Shown one piece after another: positions 15,768 to 24,310 of a stretch of 64,000 bases of DNA (its first letter is position 1; every line of letters begins with the position of its first letter). Position numbers and translations under genes: made by a program. The stretch spans positions 372,001 through 436,000 of the forward strand of contig JACKMA010000003.1 in assembly GCA_024235635.1 (NCBI GenBank), read 5' to 3'. The notes below the pieces were generated by a model. It ran no database searches and was not told where the DNA came from. It saw nothing but the letters and a program-made list of their open reading frames with translations. This DNA comes from Zoogloeaceae bacterium. GTDB taxonomy: Bacteria > Pseudomonadota > Gammaproteobacteria > Burkholderiales > Rhodocyclaceae.

Positions 15768-17096
15768 CTATCGGCCGACCGTGGCCTTGCCCTTGCGCAG
15801 CGGTCGCACGTTCGACGGCACCGGCCCGCCCTTCTCGATTGAGGCGATTCGCGCCTCCCAGGCTTCCAGGGCCGCCCGCTTTTCAGCGACGTAGCCATGC
15901 CGGTCATAGTGCCGGTCCTGCACGCCACCGATGCCGTGGGAGAGCAACTGCGCACGGGTATCACGGCTGATACCTAGCTCGGCCAGCATCGTTTCGCAGG
16001 TGCGACGGATGTCCTTCAGGTCGAAGCGCTCGCCACCCATCGTCGTACAGACCTCTCGCGCTCGCTTCGACAGCGTTTCGCCACTCATGGGCCGCGTGCC
16101 GTAGCTTGAGAAGATCAGGGGCGCCTGCAACTCGACTGCCCGCCTTGCCAGTTCTCCGACCATGGCAGCAGCCCTCGGCGCCAGTGGCAACAGATGCTCG
16201 CGCGGCATAGCTCGCTTGCCTTTGGGGTCGAACAACCGCAGCGTGCCGGACGTCGGATCGAAGTCCGCCGGCTTCGCCCGCAGCAATTGCTGTATCCGCT
16301 GGCCACCGGCCAGAAGCGACACCAACAGGACGCGGTCGGCGATGGAATTGCCCAAGTGGCCGATGTAGGCTTTCAGTTCGTCACTGCTTAGTACACGATT
16401 TCCAGCCTTCACCGGAATCGCCGCGACCGGCTCCACAGGATTTGCCTCGATCTCGAAAGGGATCAATGCAGCCGGCAGGCGAGCATCGAACGGCGCACGC
16501 ACCGCGGCCCGGTATGCGGCGAACAGATACGACCGCAGCTTGCCGGCGGTGCGCTCCTTGCCTGCCTCCCGAACCGTGCGCACAAGTTCGGCAACCAGCC
16601 GCGCTGTAACGCCCCGAGCCGGCAGGTCGGCTACATCGGAAGGCAAGTGACATCGGAAAAGGCTCGCGGCATCCTTGCTGCTCTTGAGCTTGCCTGCGGC
16701 CTCCAGATGGCCGATGTAGGCATCGCACAGCGCACGCAGTGTGTAACGCTCCTGCTGCTCTCGCGCTTTGCGAGCGGCTTCCTCTGTCGCCCGACGGGCC
16801 TCTCGGGCTGCCTGCCTCTCCCGCTTCTCGTCGCGCGGATCTTTCCCCTGGTCGATCAGCGTCTGCAGGCGCCTTGCCTCGGCCCGCGCATCGGCCAAGG
16901 TCCAGACGTTGGCCGCCCCGATCGTCACGCGGATGGTGCTTCGATCGAGCTTCGACTCGAACACGAAGGACTTGCTCGCCCGCGTGGCCCGAACTGCAAG
17001 TCGCGGCATCTCGGAGTCCCATCGGAACACCTGGTGCTTGCCTTCGGGACAGTTGAAGTCGGCGATCCTGGTCGGCGTCAAGCGTTCTCGGCTCAT
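15768..17096 (-). CDS. Tyrosine integrase of the element
   Basis: 442 aa P4-type integrase. The N-terminal arm-binding DUF4102-like region (EMPRLAVRATRASKSFVFE ... TIGAANVWTLADARAEA) is followed by a charged coiled coil, a SAM-like core-binding domain (TLRALCDAYIGHLEAAGKLK) and the catalytic domain. Catalytic residues are Arg in AGGQRIQQ, Arg in KDIRRTCETML (with Lys in place of the usual His), His in LLSHGIGG and Tyr in HYDRHGY. I chose ATG 17096 over upstream in-frame starts because homology begins there and the upstream part overlaps the candidate arm sites. The gene lies 229 bases from attR. Confidence 0.92.
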   Translation of the reverse strand: MSRERLTPTRIADFNCPEGKHQVFRWDSEMPRLAVRATRASKSFVFESKLDRSTIRVTIGAANVWTLADARAEARRLQTLIDQGKDPRDEKRERQAAREARRATEEAARKAREQQERYTLRALCDAYIGHLEAAGKLKSSKDAASLFRCHLPSDVADLPARGVTARLVAELVRTVREAGKERTAGKLRSYLFAAYRAAVRAPFDARLPAALIPFEIEANPVEPVAAIPVKAGNRVLSSDELKAYIGHLGNSIADRVLLVSLLAGGQRIQQLLRAKPADFDPTSGTLRLFDPKGKRAMPREHLLPLAPRAAAMVGELARRAVELQAPLIFSSYGTRPMSGETLSKRAREVCTTMGGERFDLKDIRRTCETMLAELGISRDTRAQLLSHGIGGVQDRHYDRHGYVAEKRAALEAWEARIASIEKGGPVPSNVRPLRKGKATVGR

Positions 17097-17101
17097 GGTT
17101 T

Positions 17102-17217
17102 GGCTACACGGTTGGCTACACGGAGCGACCGATCCGCTGGAATCTGAGTCGCGCTCAGTTGGCGCCGCCTTCAGTCCGTTGGCTGAGGTGTAGGCGCTGT
17201 GTAGCCAGATTGTAGCC
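17102..17217. promoter_or_regulatory. Four TGTAGCC motifs at the right end (candidate integrase arm sites)
   Basis: The heptamer appears inverted at 17102-17108 and 17114-17120 and direct at 17200-17206 and 17211-17217, again in pairs about one helical turn apart. The region between integrase start and attR has no gene, so the sites could bind integrase and also autoregulate its promoter. Confidence 0.5.
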
Positions 17218-17325
17218 ATGCCAATGAAAGTCGATCAATATCGATTTTGTTCTACTTCATTATTTTTTCGCGGAAAATTCCTTGAGAGCGATCCCGATAG
17301 AACCCGATGAACGCCGAAAAATTCT

Positions 17326-17372
17326 GACTTTTAATCCGTTGGTCGCAGGTTCGAACCCTGCACGACCCACCA
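17326..17372 (+). repeat. attR: partial tRNA-Lys copy
   Basis: 47-base copy of the tRNA-Lys 3' end. It lacks the acceptor 5' strand, D-arm and half of the anticodon stem, so it cannot be a functional tRNA. It defines the right end of the element. Confidence 0.93.
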
Positions 17373-17379
17373 GGTATCG

Positions 17380-17409
17380 ACAGAGGCCAGCCGACGCGCT
17401 GGCCTCTGT
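17380..17409 (+). terminator. Hairpin just outside attR (probable original tRNA-Lys terminator)
   Basis: A perfect 12-bp stem pairs ACAGAGGCCAGC with GCTGGCCTCTGT over a 6-base loop, and a weak T-run follows. Its place 8 bases after the CCA copy suggests it terminated the tRNA before the element inserted. Confidence 0.65.
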
Positions 17410-17625
17410 GCGTTTACGGCGTGCAACGGCAATCGTCACGCTGCGGATCAGGTGCAGAACCGGCGCTCGACGCGCCCATCGTCGGCTCAGCGAGAAATGC
17501 GCCACGCGGGCAGTCGACTTCCACCCCACCACGCGAAATCTCGCACGGCAGCATCCTCGACGTTGGGGCACAGTGCGAACCGCACAACCGCTTTGAAGGT
17601 CACGAGCCAACGAAGAGAGACCACT

Positions 17626-17907
17626 ATGACGACGGCCGATATCACCTCCACCGACACGCGCGCGCTCTACCAGCGCTTTCCGCACCTGATTCGCATCGAA
17701 TTGATGTGGGGCAGCGTCGAGTGCCGCCAGTTTCTGTCCAGCCTGCTGACTGACGATCGCGGCGAACATCGCACCGGATTCCCGGCAGAACATGCCAAGA
17801 CCATCTTCTCTCTGCTGATGGAGCACGACAGCGCGTTTCCGGAATGCGAGCTCGCCTCGATCAAGCCGGCCAGCCACGACTTCTATCAAGGCCGCAACCT
17901 GCGCTGA
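17626..17907 (+). CDS. Conserved-looking hypothetical protein
   Basis: 93 aa, soluble, acidic. IRIELMWGSVECRQFLSSLL and HDSAFPECELASIKPASHD are the distinctive parts. I cannot assign a family or function. An AAGAGAGA ribosome site precedes ATG 17626. It stands alone between the element and the next small gene. Confidence 0.7.
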   Translation: MTTADITSTDTRALYQRFPHLIRIELMWGSVECRQFLSSLLTDDRGEHRTGFPAEHAKTIFSLLMEHDSAFPECELASIKPASHDFYQGRNLR

Positions 17908-17958
17908 AGGTCGGATGCCCGGCGTGACCGGGATGCCCTCGCCGCACCGGTTCTAGGC

Positions 17959-17964
17959 TATAGT
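17959..17964 (+). promoter_or_regulatory. -10-like TATAGT
   Basis: TATAGT ends 9 bases before the next ATG (17974), leaving room for almost no 5' leader. No matching -35 stands out. Confidence 0.35.
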
Positions 17965-17973
17965 CGGCGCGCC

Positions 17974-18297
17974 ATGGGCTGGAAACTGCTGCTGCGCCGC
18001 AGCACCCTGATCGAGGCGCAACACTGCGCCAACCTGCTGGAAGCGGCAGGAATCCGCGCGCAGGTGCGCAACCGCTTCCTCGCCGGCGCCATCGGTGAGA
18101 TCCCGCCGACCGAAGCCTGGCCCCAGGTTTGGATCCCGGAAGCCCAGGACCGCGACGCCGCGCTCGCCCGCCTGCACGAACTCAGCGACGAAGTCGACCG
18201 CTCTGCCCCGGACTGGCAGTGCCCGGCCTGCGGCGAGCGCATCGAGCCGCAATTCGGAGCGTGCTGGCAATGCGGGCACGCCCGCCCGGTCGACTGA
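17974..18297 (+). CDS. DUF2007-type protein with zinc ribbon
   Basis: 107 aa. The N-terminal 70 residues match the DUF2007 'putative signal transducing' fold (LLRRSTLIEAQHCANLLEAAGI ... VWIPEAQDRDAALARL). The C-terminus adds a zinc ribbon with CPAC and CWQCG pairs (WQCPACGERIEPQFGACWQC). Biochemical role unknown. It is convergent with the glutathione reductase gene. Confidence 0.82.
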   Translation: MGWKLLLRRSTLIEAQHCANLLEAAGIRAQVRNRFLAGAIGEIPPTEAWPQVWIPEAQDRDAALARLHELSDEVDRSAPDWQCPACGERIEPQFGACWQCGHARPVD

Positions 18298-18320
18298 TCC
18301 ACCATCGCGCGGCGAACTGA

Positions 18321-19676
18321 CTAATCGCGCGGCGTGCGCAGCAGCACGAACTCCTCTGCAGTGGTCGGATGAACCGCCAGCGTGCGGTCGAGGTCGGCCT
18401 TGCGGGCACCCATTGTCACCGCGATTGCCAGCGTCTGCATGATCTCGGCAGCGTCCGGGCCGATCATGTGGGCGCCGAGCACCCGGTCGTCGGCGCGATC
18501 GACGATGACCTTCATGTAGGCCCGTTCCTGCCGGCCCGAGATCGTGTTCTTCATCGGCCGGAACCCGGCTTCGAAGACCTGGCAGGCATGGCCACGCGCA
18601 AGTGCGCCGGCTTCCGACAGGCCGATCGTCGCGATCTGCGGCTGGGAGAATACTGCGGTCGCGATCAGGGAATGATCGACTGCCTGCGCCCGGCCGCCGA
18701 ACTCGGTGTCGGCGAAGGCACGACCCTCGGCGATCGCGACCGGCGTCAGGTTCGCCCGGTCGGTGACGTCGCCGACCGCAAATATGCTCGCCACCGACGT
18801 GCGCGAATAGTGATCGACCTCGATTGCGCCGCCCCGCTCCCGCGTCCTGACGCCGACTGCGTCGAGGCCCAGACCCGACGTGTTGGGGTGGCGCCCCAGG
18901 GCGCCGAGGATCGTGTCCGCGACGATCTCGCGGCCGTCGCCGTCGATCGCGGCGAAGCCGCTGCCGCGGCGCTCGATCCGAACCGGCTCGAAGCCGGGTC
19001 GCAGGCCGATGCCGCGGCCGTCCATCGCTTCCGCCAGCCGCCGCCGAATGTCGTCGTCGAAGCCGCGCAAAGGCAGGTCGGCGCGATAGGCGAGGCTGAC
19101 CTCGCTGCCAAAACCGCGGAAGATGCCGGCAAATTCCACCGCGATGTATCCCGCGCCGAGCACCAGCAGATGCGCCGGCTGGCGCTCGAGATCGAGTAGT
19201 TGATCCGAATCGAGGGCGAGTTCGATGCCATCGATCGGCGGCTGGCTGATAGCGCCCCCGGACGCGATCAGGATGCGTTCGGCGGTGATCCGACGGCCAT
19301 CGACCTCGACCGTATGGACGTCGACGAGCCGGCCGAAGCCTTCGACCAGCGTCACGCCGCCGTCTGCCAGCATCTTCCGGTAGATGCCCTCGAGCCGCCC
19401 GGTTTCGGCGTTCTTGGCCGCAATCAGGGCTGCCAGTTCGAATCGGGGTTCACCAAAGCGCCAGCCGTAGGCGGCGGCATCCTCCAGCGCTTCTCCGAAC
19501 TGGGCGGCATACATCAGGATCTTCTTCGGCACGCAACCTCGGATCACGCAGGTGCCACCGACCCGGCTGGCCTCGCAGATCGCGACGCGGGCACCATGCA
19601 GGGCCGCGCGGCGACTGGCAGCGACGCCGCCGGAACCGGCACCGATCGTGAACAGGTCGTAGTCGAATCGGGACAT
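18321..19676 (-). CDS. gor: Glutathione-disulfide reductase
   Basis: Flavoenzyme (451 aa) reducing oxidised glutathione with NADPH in the cytoplasm. FAD site DLFTIGAGSGGVAASRRAAL is at the N-terminus. The redox disulfide lies in GGTCVIRGCVPKK at about residues 40-52. The NADPH Rossmann motif is VLGAGYIAVEFAG, and the FAD-contact segment is IFAVGDVT. The C-terminal catalytic pair VHPTTAEEF holds the His-Glu of the family. Length is normal. Confidence 0.95.
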   Translation of the reverse strand: MSRFDYDLFTIGAGSGGVAASRRAALHGARVAICEASRVGGTCVIRGCVPKKILMYAAQFGEALEDAAAYGWRFGEPRFELAALIAAKNAETGRLEGIYRKMLADGGVTLVEGFGRLVDVHTVEVDGRRITAERILIASGGAISQPPIDGIELALDSDQLLDLERQPAHLLVLGAGYIAVEFAGIFRGFGSEVSLAYRADLPLRGFDDDIRRRLAEAMDGRGIGLRPGFEPVRIERRGSGFAAIDGDGREIVADTILGALGRHPNTSGLGLDAVGVRTRERGGAIEVDHYSRTSVASIFAVGDVTDRANLTPVAIAEGRAFADTEFGGRAQAVDHSLIATAVFSQPQIATIGLSEAGALARGHACQVFEAGFRPMKNTISGRQERAYMKVIVDRADDRVLGAHMIGPDAAEIMQTLAIAVTMGARKADLDRTLAVHPTTAEEFVLLRTPRD

Positions 19677-19843
19677 CGGTCATCCTCCGTGGTGGCGGCC
19701 GCCGTCTGCCGACGCAGACCGGTGCCGTCATCGGTTGCAGAACACGTCGTACGGGAATCGCATGTAATTGCACGCTAAACTGGAACCAATATACGTGCGG
19801 ACGAGGCATCCGCGCGAATCCTTACCGGCCAGGAGGAGATTCG

Positions 19844-20458
19844 ATGCGTCCGGCACACCCTGCAGCCCCGTTCGCCGTCGCCTGCGCGATGATGCTGGCA
19901 TCGACGGCAGGTCCCGCCGCCGCCGAGGAGCGCAGCGTGCGCGAACTGGTCGAGGCGCGCTGCCAGAATTGTCATGGCATGGAGGGGCAGAGCAGCAGCC
20001 CGAACTACCCGAAACTGGCGAGCCAGAATGCCGAGTACCTGCAGCGCCAGATGTTCAACTTCAAACTCGGCAAGCGGCGCAGCACCGAAATGAAGGCGCA
20101 GGTGGCCGACCTCAGCGCGGCCGAGGTCCAGGCACTGGCCGAGTACTTCAGCAGCAAGGCGGTGATCGCCGACGTCGCCTTCGATCCTGCCCTCGCCGAC
20201 AAGGGGCGAGAGATCTACCTGAACGGCAATCGGGACACCGGCGTCACCGCCTGCGCCACCTGCCACGGTCCACGCGCCCACGGCGCACTGTTCCTGCCGC
20301 GGCTCGCCGGACAGCACGCGAGCTACATCGAGCGCCAGATCCACGCCTTCATCGATCGCACGCGACAGGCGCCCGACATGGTCATGCACTCGGTCGTGAC
20401 CGCACTCACCGAGGACGAGATCGTCGCCCTCGGTCAGTACCTGAGCGGGATCGACTGA
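19844..20458 (+). CDS. Two-haem cytochrome c (c4-like)
   Basis: Periplasmic electron carrier, 204 aa. A signal peptide ends near residue 27 (TAGPAAAEE). Two class-I haem c domains carry CQNCH (about residue 42) and CATCH (about residue 140), each with a downstream Met (RQMFNFKLG; DMVMHSVVTALTEDE). It resembles cytochrome c4, which passes electrons to terminal oxidases. An AGGAGG site precedes ATG 19844. Confidence 0.9.
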   Translation: MRPAHPAAPFAVACAMMLASTAGPAAAEERSVRELVEARCQNCHGMEGQSSSPNYPKLASQNAEYLQRQMFNFKLGKRRSTEMKAQVADLSAAEVQALAEYFSSKAVIADVAFDPALADKGREIYLNGNRDTGVTACATCHGPRAHGALFLPRLAGQHASYIERQIHAFIDRTRQAPDMVMHSVVTALTEDEIVALGQYLSGID

Positions 20459-20476
20459 GCCCGGCTTGGGGCGCCG

Positions 20477-20914
20477 CTACATCACTTCGGAAAGGCCTTC
20501 GCGCAGCAGCAGGTCTTCCTCGAAGTGCAAAACGTCGAGGCCCAGCGCATCGCGCGCCGATACCAGGCCGATCGGCTCGCCGGCGTCGTTGACCACCGGT
20601 ACGTGGCGGAAACCACCCTCGAACATCATGTGCAGGGCATGGGCAAAGGGCTTGTCCGCGGTGATCGTCACTGGTTCCGCAGTCATGATCTCCGCCACCT
20701 GGGTGGCTGCCGGATCGCAGCCTGTCGCGACCACCTTGAAGACGATGTCGCGCTCGGTGCAGATGCCGACGAGAATGCCCTTTTCGACCACCAGCACCGC
20801 GCCTTCGTCACGTTGCTCCTTGAGTCGGCATGCAGCGTCGCACACCGATAGATCGGACGGCACCATGACAAACGGCTTTTTTTCGATGACTTTCTCGACG
20901 GGACGATCGGGCAT
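20477..20914 (-). CDS. CBS-domain pair protein
   Basis: 145 aa made of two CBS motifs (residues about 10-65 and 75-135): GAVLVVEKGILVGICTERDI and RHVPVVNDAGEPIGLVSARD. Such stand-alone Bateman modules bind adenine nucleotides or SAM and regulate a partner. No partner gene is fused or adjacent. Confidence 0.9.
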   Translation of the reverse strand: MPDRPVEKVIEKKPFVMVPSDLSVCDAACRLKEQRDEGAVLVVEKGILVGICTERDIVFKVVATGCDPAATQVAEIMTAEPVTITADKPFAHALHMMFEGGFRHVPVVNDAGEPIGLVSARDALGLDVLHFEEDLLLREGLSEVM

Positions 20915-21027
20915 GACGTGTCTCCTGTTCAGGCTTCCGGCACCGGACCGGCCGGTTGACAGAACCCGCTCGGGGCCGCTGGCGAAGGTGCTACCATGCG
21001 CCGCCCGATCCGGTCCGGCATAGGAAT

Positions 21028-22062
21028 ATGCGATTCTCGATCTCAGCGCTCGACGGAGCGCTCGCCCTGCAAGTCAAGCAAAAAATCCGCCAAAAGACCA
21101 TGCCGCCCGGCGCGCTGGGGGCGCTGGAATCGCTGGCGCTGCAGGTGGCGCTGGTCCAGGGAACCGACTCACCGCGCCTCGACGATCCCCAAATGCTTGT
21201 ATTCGCTGCAGATCATGGCGCGGCACGGGACGGCATTTCGGCCTATCCACAGGAAGTGACCTGGCAGATGGTGGCCAATTTCCTGCGTGGCGGCGCGGCA
21301 ATCAACGTATTCACGCGTCGATTCGGAATCGGACTTCAGATCGTCGATGCCGGCGTCGCGCACGACTTTGGTGCCGTTCCTGGATTGACCGGTGCCAAAC
21401 TTGCGCATGGCACCGCCAGTTTCATCGAAGGCCCGGCGATGAGTCGCGCCCAGTGCGAAGCAGCGATTGCCGCTGGACGTTCGATCGCCCATCGGCTGGC
21501 CGAAGGCGGATGTCGTGTCGTCGGCCTCGGCGAAATGGGCATCGGCAATACCGGCTCGGCTTCGCTGCTGACCCATTGCCTGATCGACGCACCGCTGTCG
21601 GCGGTGACCGGTCGCGGCACCGGCCTCGACGACGCCGGTCTGGCACGCAAGCAGGCGCTGCTCGAGCGGGCGCTGGCCCGGGGCGGCCGCCCGCGCGAGC
21701 CGCTCGTCGCGCTCGCCGAATACGGCGGTTTCGAGATCGCGATGCTGGCCGGCGCGATGCTCGGCGCGGCCGAGCGCCGCGTGCTGATCCTGGTCGACGG
21801 ATTCATCGTCACCGCCGCAGCGCTGGTGGCCCACGCGCTGGCGCCGGTGGTGCTGGAATATTGCGTGTTCGCTCACTGTTCGGAAGAACCCGGACACGCC
21901 CGCCAGCTGGCGCATCTGGGTGCCCGCCCGCTGCTGGACCTCGGCCTGCGCCTGGGCGAAGGCACCGGCGCCGCGCTTGCCTTTCCGTTGCTCCAGGCCG
22001 CCGTCGATTTCCTCAACGAGATGGCGAGCTTCGAGCAGGCCGGCGTCAGCGAGCGCCGTTGA
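21028..22062 (+). CDS. cobT: Nicotinate-nucleotide:dimethylbenzimidazole phosphoribosyltransferase CobT
   Basis: 344 aa enzyme that makes alpha-ribazole 5'-phosphate for the lower ligand of cobalamin. MLVFAADHGAARDGISAYP, VGLGEMGIGNT, GRGTGLDDAGL and RLGEGTGAALAFPL are diagnostic; the last contains the catalytic Glu. ATG 21028 follows TAGGAA. No cobalamin riboswitch fits in the 113-base gap upstream. cobS follows after 6 bases, forming a short cobalamin or cobamide salvage set. Confidence 0.95.
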   Translation: MRFSISALDGALALQVKQKIRQKTMPPGALGALESLALQVALVQGTDSPRLDDPQMLVFAADHGAARDGISAYPQEVTWQMVANFLRGGAAINVFTRRFGIGLQIVDAGVAHDFGAVPGLTGAKLAHGTASFIEGPAMSRAQCEAAIAAGRSIAHRLAEGGCRVVGLGEMGIGNTGSASLLTHCLIDAPLSAVTGRGTGLDDAGLARKQALLERALARGGRPREPLVALAEYGGFEIAMLAGAMLGAAERRVLILVDGFIVTAAALVAHALAPVVLEYCVFAHCSEEPGHARQLAHLGARPLLDLGLRLGEGTGAALAFPLLQAAVDFLNEMASFEQAGVSERR

Positions 22063-22068
22063 AGCGCA

Positions 22069-22839
22069 ATGCGCTACCAATACGAACTCCTGCTGACCGC
22101 GATCGCATTCTTCACGCGCATTCCTATCCCGGCCGCAACGCCCTGGTCGCAGCACAGGTTGAACCAGTCGGCACGATATTTCCCATGGGTGGGCTGGCTG
22201 GTTGGCGGCGCGGGCGCGACCGTGCTCGCACTGTCGCTGCTGGTGCTGCCGGCCAGCCTGGCGGTGCTGCTGTCGATGGCCGCGACGGTGCGACTGACCG
22301 GCGCTTTCCACGAAGACGGCCTGGCCGACGCCTGCGACGGGCTCGGTGGTGGCTGGCAGCGCGAGGACGTACTTCGAATCATGAAGGATTCCCGGATCGG
22401 CAGCTACGGCGCCGCCGGTCTGGTACTGATGCTGCTGGCAAAGGCCGCGGCACTGACCGAACTGGTGATGGTCGGGTCGTCGCTGGCGATCATCGCCCTC
22501 GTCGTCGCGCACGCGCTGTCGCGGCTGGCGTCGACGGCGCTGATCCACCGCCTCGAGTACGTGCGCGACGACGACAGTGCCCGAGCCAAGCCGCTCGCAC
22601 ACCGCCTGCAGCGTGGCGAGTTGCTGATCGCTTCTGCCGGGGGGCTGCTGCCGCTGCTGGCACTGCCGCCCGTCGCCGCACTGTCGGCGGCGCTGTCGGC
22701 CACCCTGGTGGCCGCCTGGTTCGCCCGGATGCTCGTTCGCCGCCTCGGTGGCTACACCGGCGATTGCCTCGGCGCCGCTCAGCAGATCACCGAGCTTGCG
22801 ACCTACCTGGCGATCCTCGCCACATGCAGCTCTTCCTGA
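22069..22839 (+). CDS. cobS: Adenosylcobinamide-GDP ribazoletransferase CobS
   Basis: Inner-membrane enzyme (256 aa) joining GDP-cobinamide and alpha-ribazole to form cobalamin. Characteristic features are the N-terminal FFTRIPIP, FPWVGWLVGG and the acidic motif HEDGLADACDGLGGG near residue 85, followed by KDSRIGSYG. Several hydrophobic helices follow. The 3' end overlaps the next gene by 16 bases. Confidence 0.95.
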   Translation: MRYQYELLLTAIAFFTRIPIPAATPWSQHRLNQSARYFPWVGWLVGGAGATVLALSLLVLPASLAVLLSMAATVRLTGAFHEDGLADACDGLGGGWQREDVLRIMKDSRIGSYGAAGLVLMLLAKAAALTELVMVGSSLAIIALVVAHALSRLASTALIHRLEYVRDDDSARAKPLAHRLQRGELLIASAGGLLPLLALPPVAALSAALSATLVAAWFARMLVRRLGGYTGDCLGAAQQITELATYLAILATCSSS

Positions 22840-23369
22840 TCCGCCACCCGCGGACCGAGGTCCCGGGCGGCATCTGCTACGGCCGCAGCGACGTCGGCCT
22901 GGCGCAACCGGTCGCGACCGACGCGAGTCGACTGGCAACGCTGCTGCCGACCGGCTGCGAGATCGTCAGCAGCCCGTTGCAGCGCGCCCGCCTGCTGGCC
23001 GAGGCGCTCGGCCCGACCCGTATCGAGCCACGTCTTGCAGAGATGGATTTCGGCGAGTGGGAGCTGCGCCCGTTCGACACCCTGCGCGACGAACTCGACG
23101 CCTGGGCTGCCGATCCGCTCGGTTTCCGCCCACCTGGTGGCGAAAGCGCGGCCGAGATGGCGGACCGTGCGCAGGCGGCGGCTGCCGAACTGATGCGCCG
23201 CGCGACGCCGCTGGCGATCGTCGGCCACGGCGGACCACTGCGGGCAATCGCGGGCGATCTGCTGGGCCTGCCAGCGGCGAGATGGCTTGCACTCGACTTC
23301 GACTTCGCCGCCCTGACCGAGCTCCGGGTCGAGCCCTGGGGTACCACGCTGCGCGGCTTCAATCGCTGA
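22824..23369 (+). CDS. cobC: Histidine phosphatase, probably alpha-ribazole phosphatase
   Basis: 181 aa phosphoglycerate-mutase-like phosphatase. The active-site motif is LIRHPRTE, where Pro replaces the usual Gly of RHG. EMDFGEWE and VGHGGPLR supply the other catalytic residues. Overlap with cobS indicates coupled expression, so removal of the 5'-phosphate of alpha-ribazole or cobalamin phosphate is the likely role. Assignment rests on context as well as family. Confidence 0.82.
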   Translation: MQLFLIRHPRTEVPGGICYGRSDVGLAQPVATDASRLATLLPTGCEIVSSPLQRARLLAEALGPTRIEPRLAEMDFGEWELRPFDTLRDELDAWAADPLGFRPPGGESAAEMADRAQAAAAELMRRATPLAIVGHGGPLRAIAGDLLGLPAARWLALDFDFAALTELRVEPWGTTLRGFNR

Positions 23370-23638
23370 TGCGCCAGCGCCGGGCACGTCCAGCGCCACC
23401 AGACGTGTCATCGCCGCAACAATTCCACCGTTCAATCCGCAGCCCCGTGGCCGGATCCCGACCGGGCACGGTAAGCTCCTGTATACTCCGGCATTTCGGG
23501 CGAGAGGGAGCGGTCGATCGGGGTCCAACGGCATCAGCCGGGCAGCCCGTTCATGACACCGGGATCCCGACACCCCGCCACGGTTCGCGTCGCGGCCCCG
23601 CCTGCAGATCCGTCCGTCGTTAGCGCGACCCGCAACCC

Positions 23639-24310
23639 ATGCCAAAAAGCCCCAAGACCCTCGACACCAGCACCCGCCGCCTTCTCGCCTGGCTCGACAT
23701 GCACCTGGTGGACCATGGTTGCGTGCGGGCGGTGTACAACAACTTCCACGTGCTCGGCGGCGGCATGTACCGGTCGAGCCAGCCCAGTCCGCGTCAGATC
23801 CGGCGCTACAAGGACCGCTACGGCCTGAAGAGCATCATCAACCTGCGCGGGGTGCACGACTACGGTTCCTTCCTCTACGAGGAGGAAATCTGCGCCGAGC
23901 TGTCGATCGCACTGCACAACGTCAAGCTCTACTCGCGCACGCCGCCCTCGGTCGAAGAGGTGCACACGATGGACGAGTTGTTCCGCTCGATCGAGCATCC
24001 GGCGCTGATGCACTGCAAATCCGGCGCCGACCGGGCCGGCCTGGGGGCCGCGCTGTACCGCATCCTGCGCCTCGGCCATCCGGTCGGGCAGGCGGTGAGC
24101 GAACTCGACTGGCGCTACGGCCACTTCAAGCAGGCCAAGACCGGCGTCCTGGACTTCTTCTTTGCGCAGTATCTGGTGGACAATGCACGACAGCCGACCC
24201 CGTTTCTGCAATGGGTTGACACGGTCTATGACGAAGAGGCATTGAAGTCTCAGTTTCACGAGGAAGGCTGGGCCAGTCTGGTGGTGGACAAGGTGCTGCA
24301 TCGGGAATGA
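23639..24310 (+). CDS. Dual-specificity-type protein/sugar phosphatase
   Basis: 223 aa cysteine phosphatase. The P-loop HCKSGADRAGL (Cx5R) lies near residue 125, with upstream general-acid region SIINLRGVHDYG. A YRSSQPSPRQIRRY segment is typical of bacterial tyrosine-phosphatase-like proteins. It opens the polysaccharide cluster and overlaps the msbA start, so it may dephosphorylate a lipid A or sugar intermediate rather than a protein. A TATACT box at 23482-23487 could belong to the cluster promoter. Confidence 0.85.
   Translation: MPKSPKTLDTSTRRLLAWLDMHLVDHGCVRAVYNNFHVLGGGMYRSSQPSPRQIRRYKDRYGLKSIINLRGVHDYGSFLYEEEICAELSIALHNVKLYSRTPPSVEEVHTMDELFRSIEHPALMHCKSGADRAGLGAALYRILRLGHPVGQAVSELDWRYGHFKQAKTGVLDFFFAQYLVDNARQPTPFLQWVDTVYDEEALKSQFHEEGWASLVVDKVLHRE

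Larger units (their letters stand above)
8599..17372. mobile_element. 8.8-kb satellite-like element integrated at tRNA-Lys
   Basis: The element is bounded by 47-bp direct repeats of the tRNA-Lys 3' end. It contains a tyrosine integrase at the right end, an AlpA-like regulator, a P4/D5-type primase-helicase, a candidate origin with iterons, an HK97-fold major capsid gene with two small neighbours, and a low-GC plus-strand cargo pair beside attL. I find no terminase, portal, prohead protease, tail or lysis gene. That set suits a phage satellite or a heavily reduced prophage. The integrase sits next to attR and not next to the intact tRNA. Confidence 0.88.

Noticed and set aside
17326..17372. 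Second tRNA-Lys gene
   Set aside because: Only the 3' 47 bases are present, no acceptor 5' strand or D-arm; it is the attachment-site copy.
8599..17372. Complete prophage
   Set aside because: No terminase, portal, protease, tail or lysis genes; length is too short for an autonomous tailed phage.
20915..21027. Cobalamin riboswitch upstream of cobT
   Set aside because: The gap is only 113 bases and I see no B12-box-like core or the needed stems.
21169..22938. Long antisense open frame (589 codons) across cobT-cobS
   Set aside because: Composition is Arg/Gln/Gly-rich with no motif and it mirrors two well-supported genes; a shadow frame of high-GC coding DNA.
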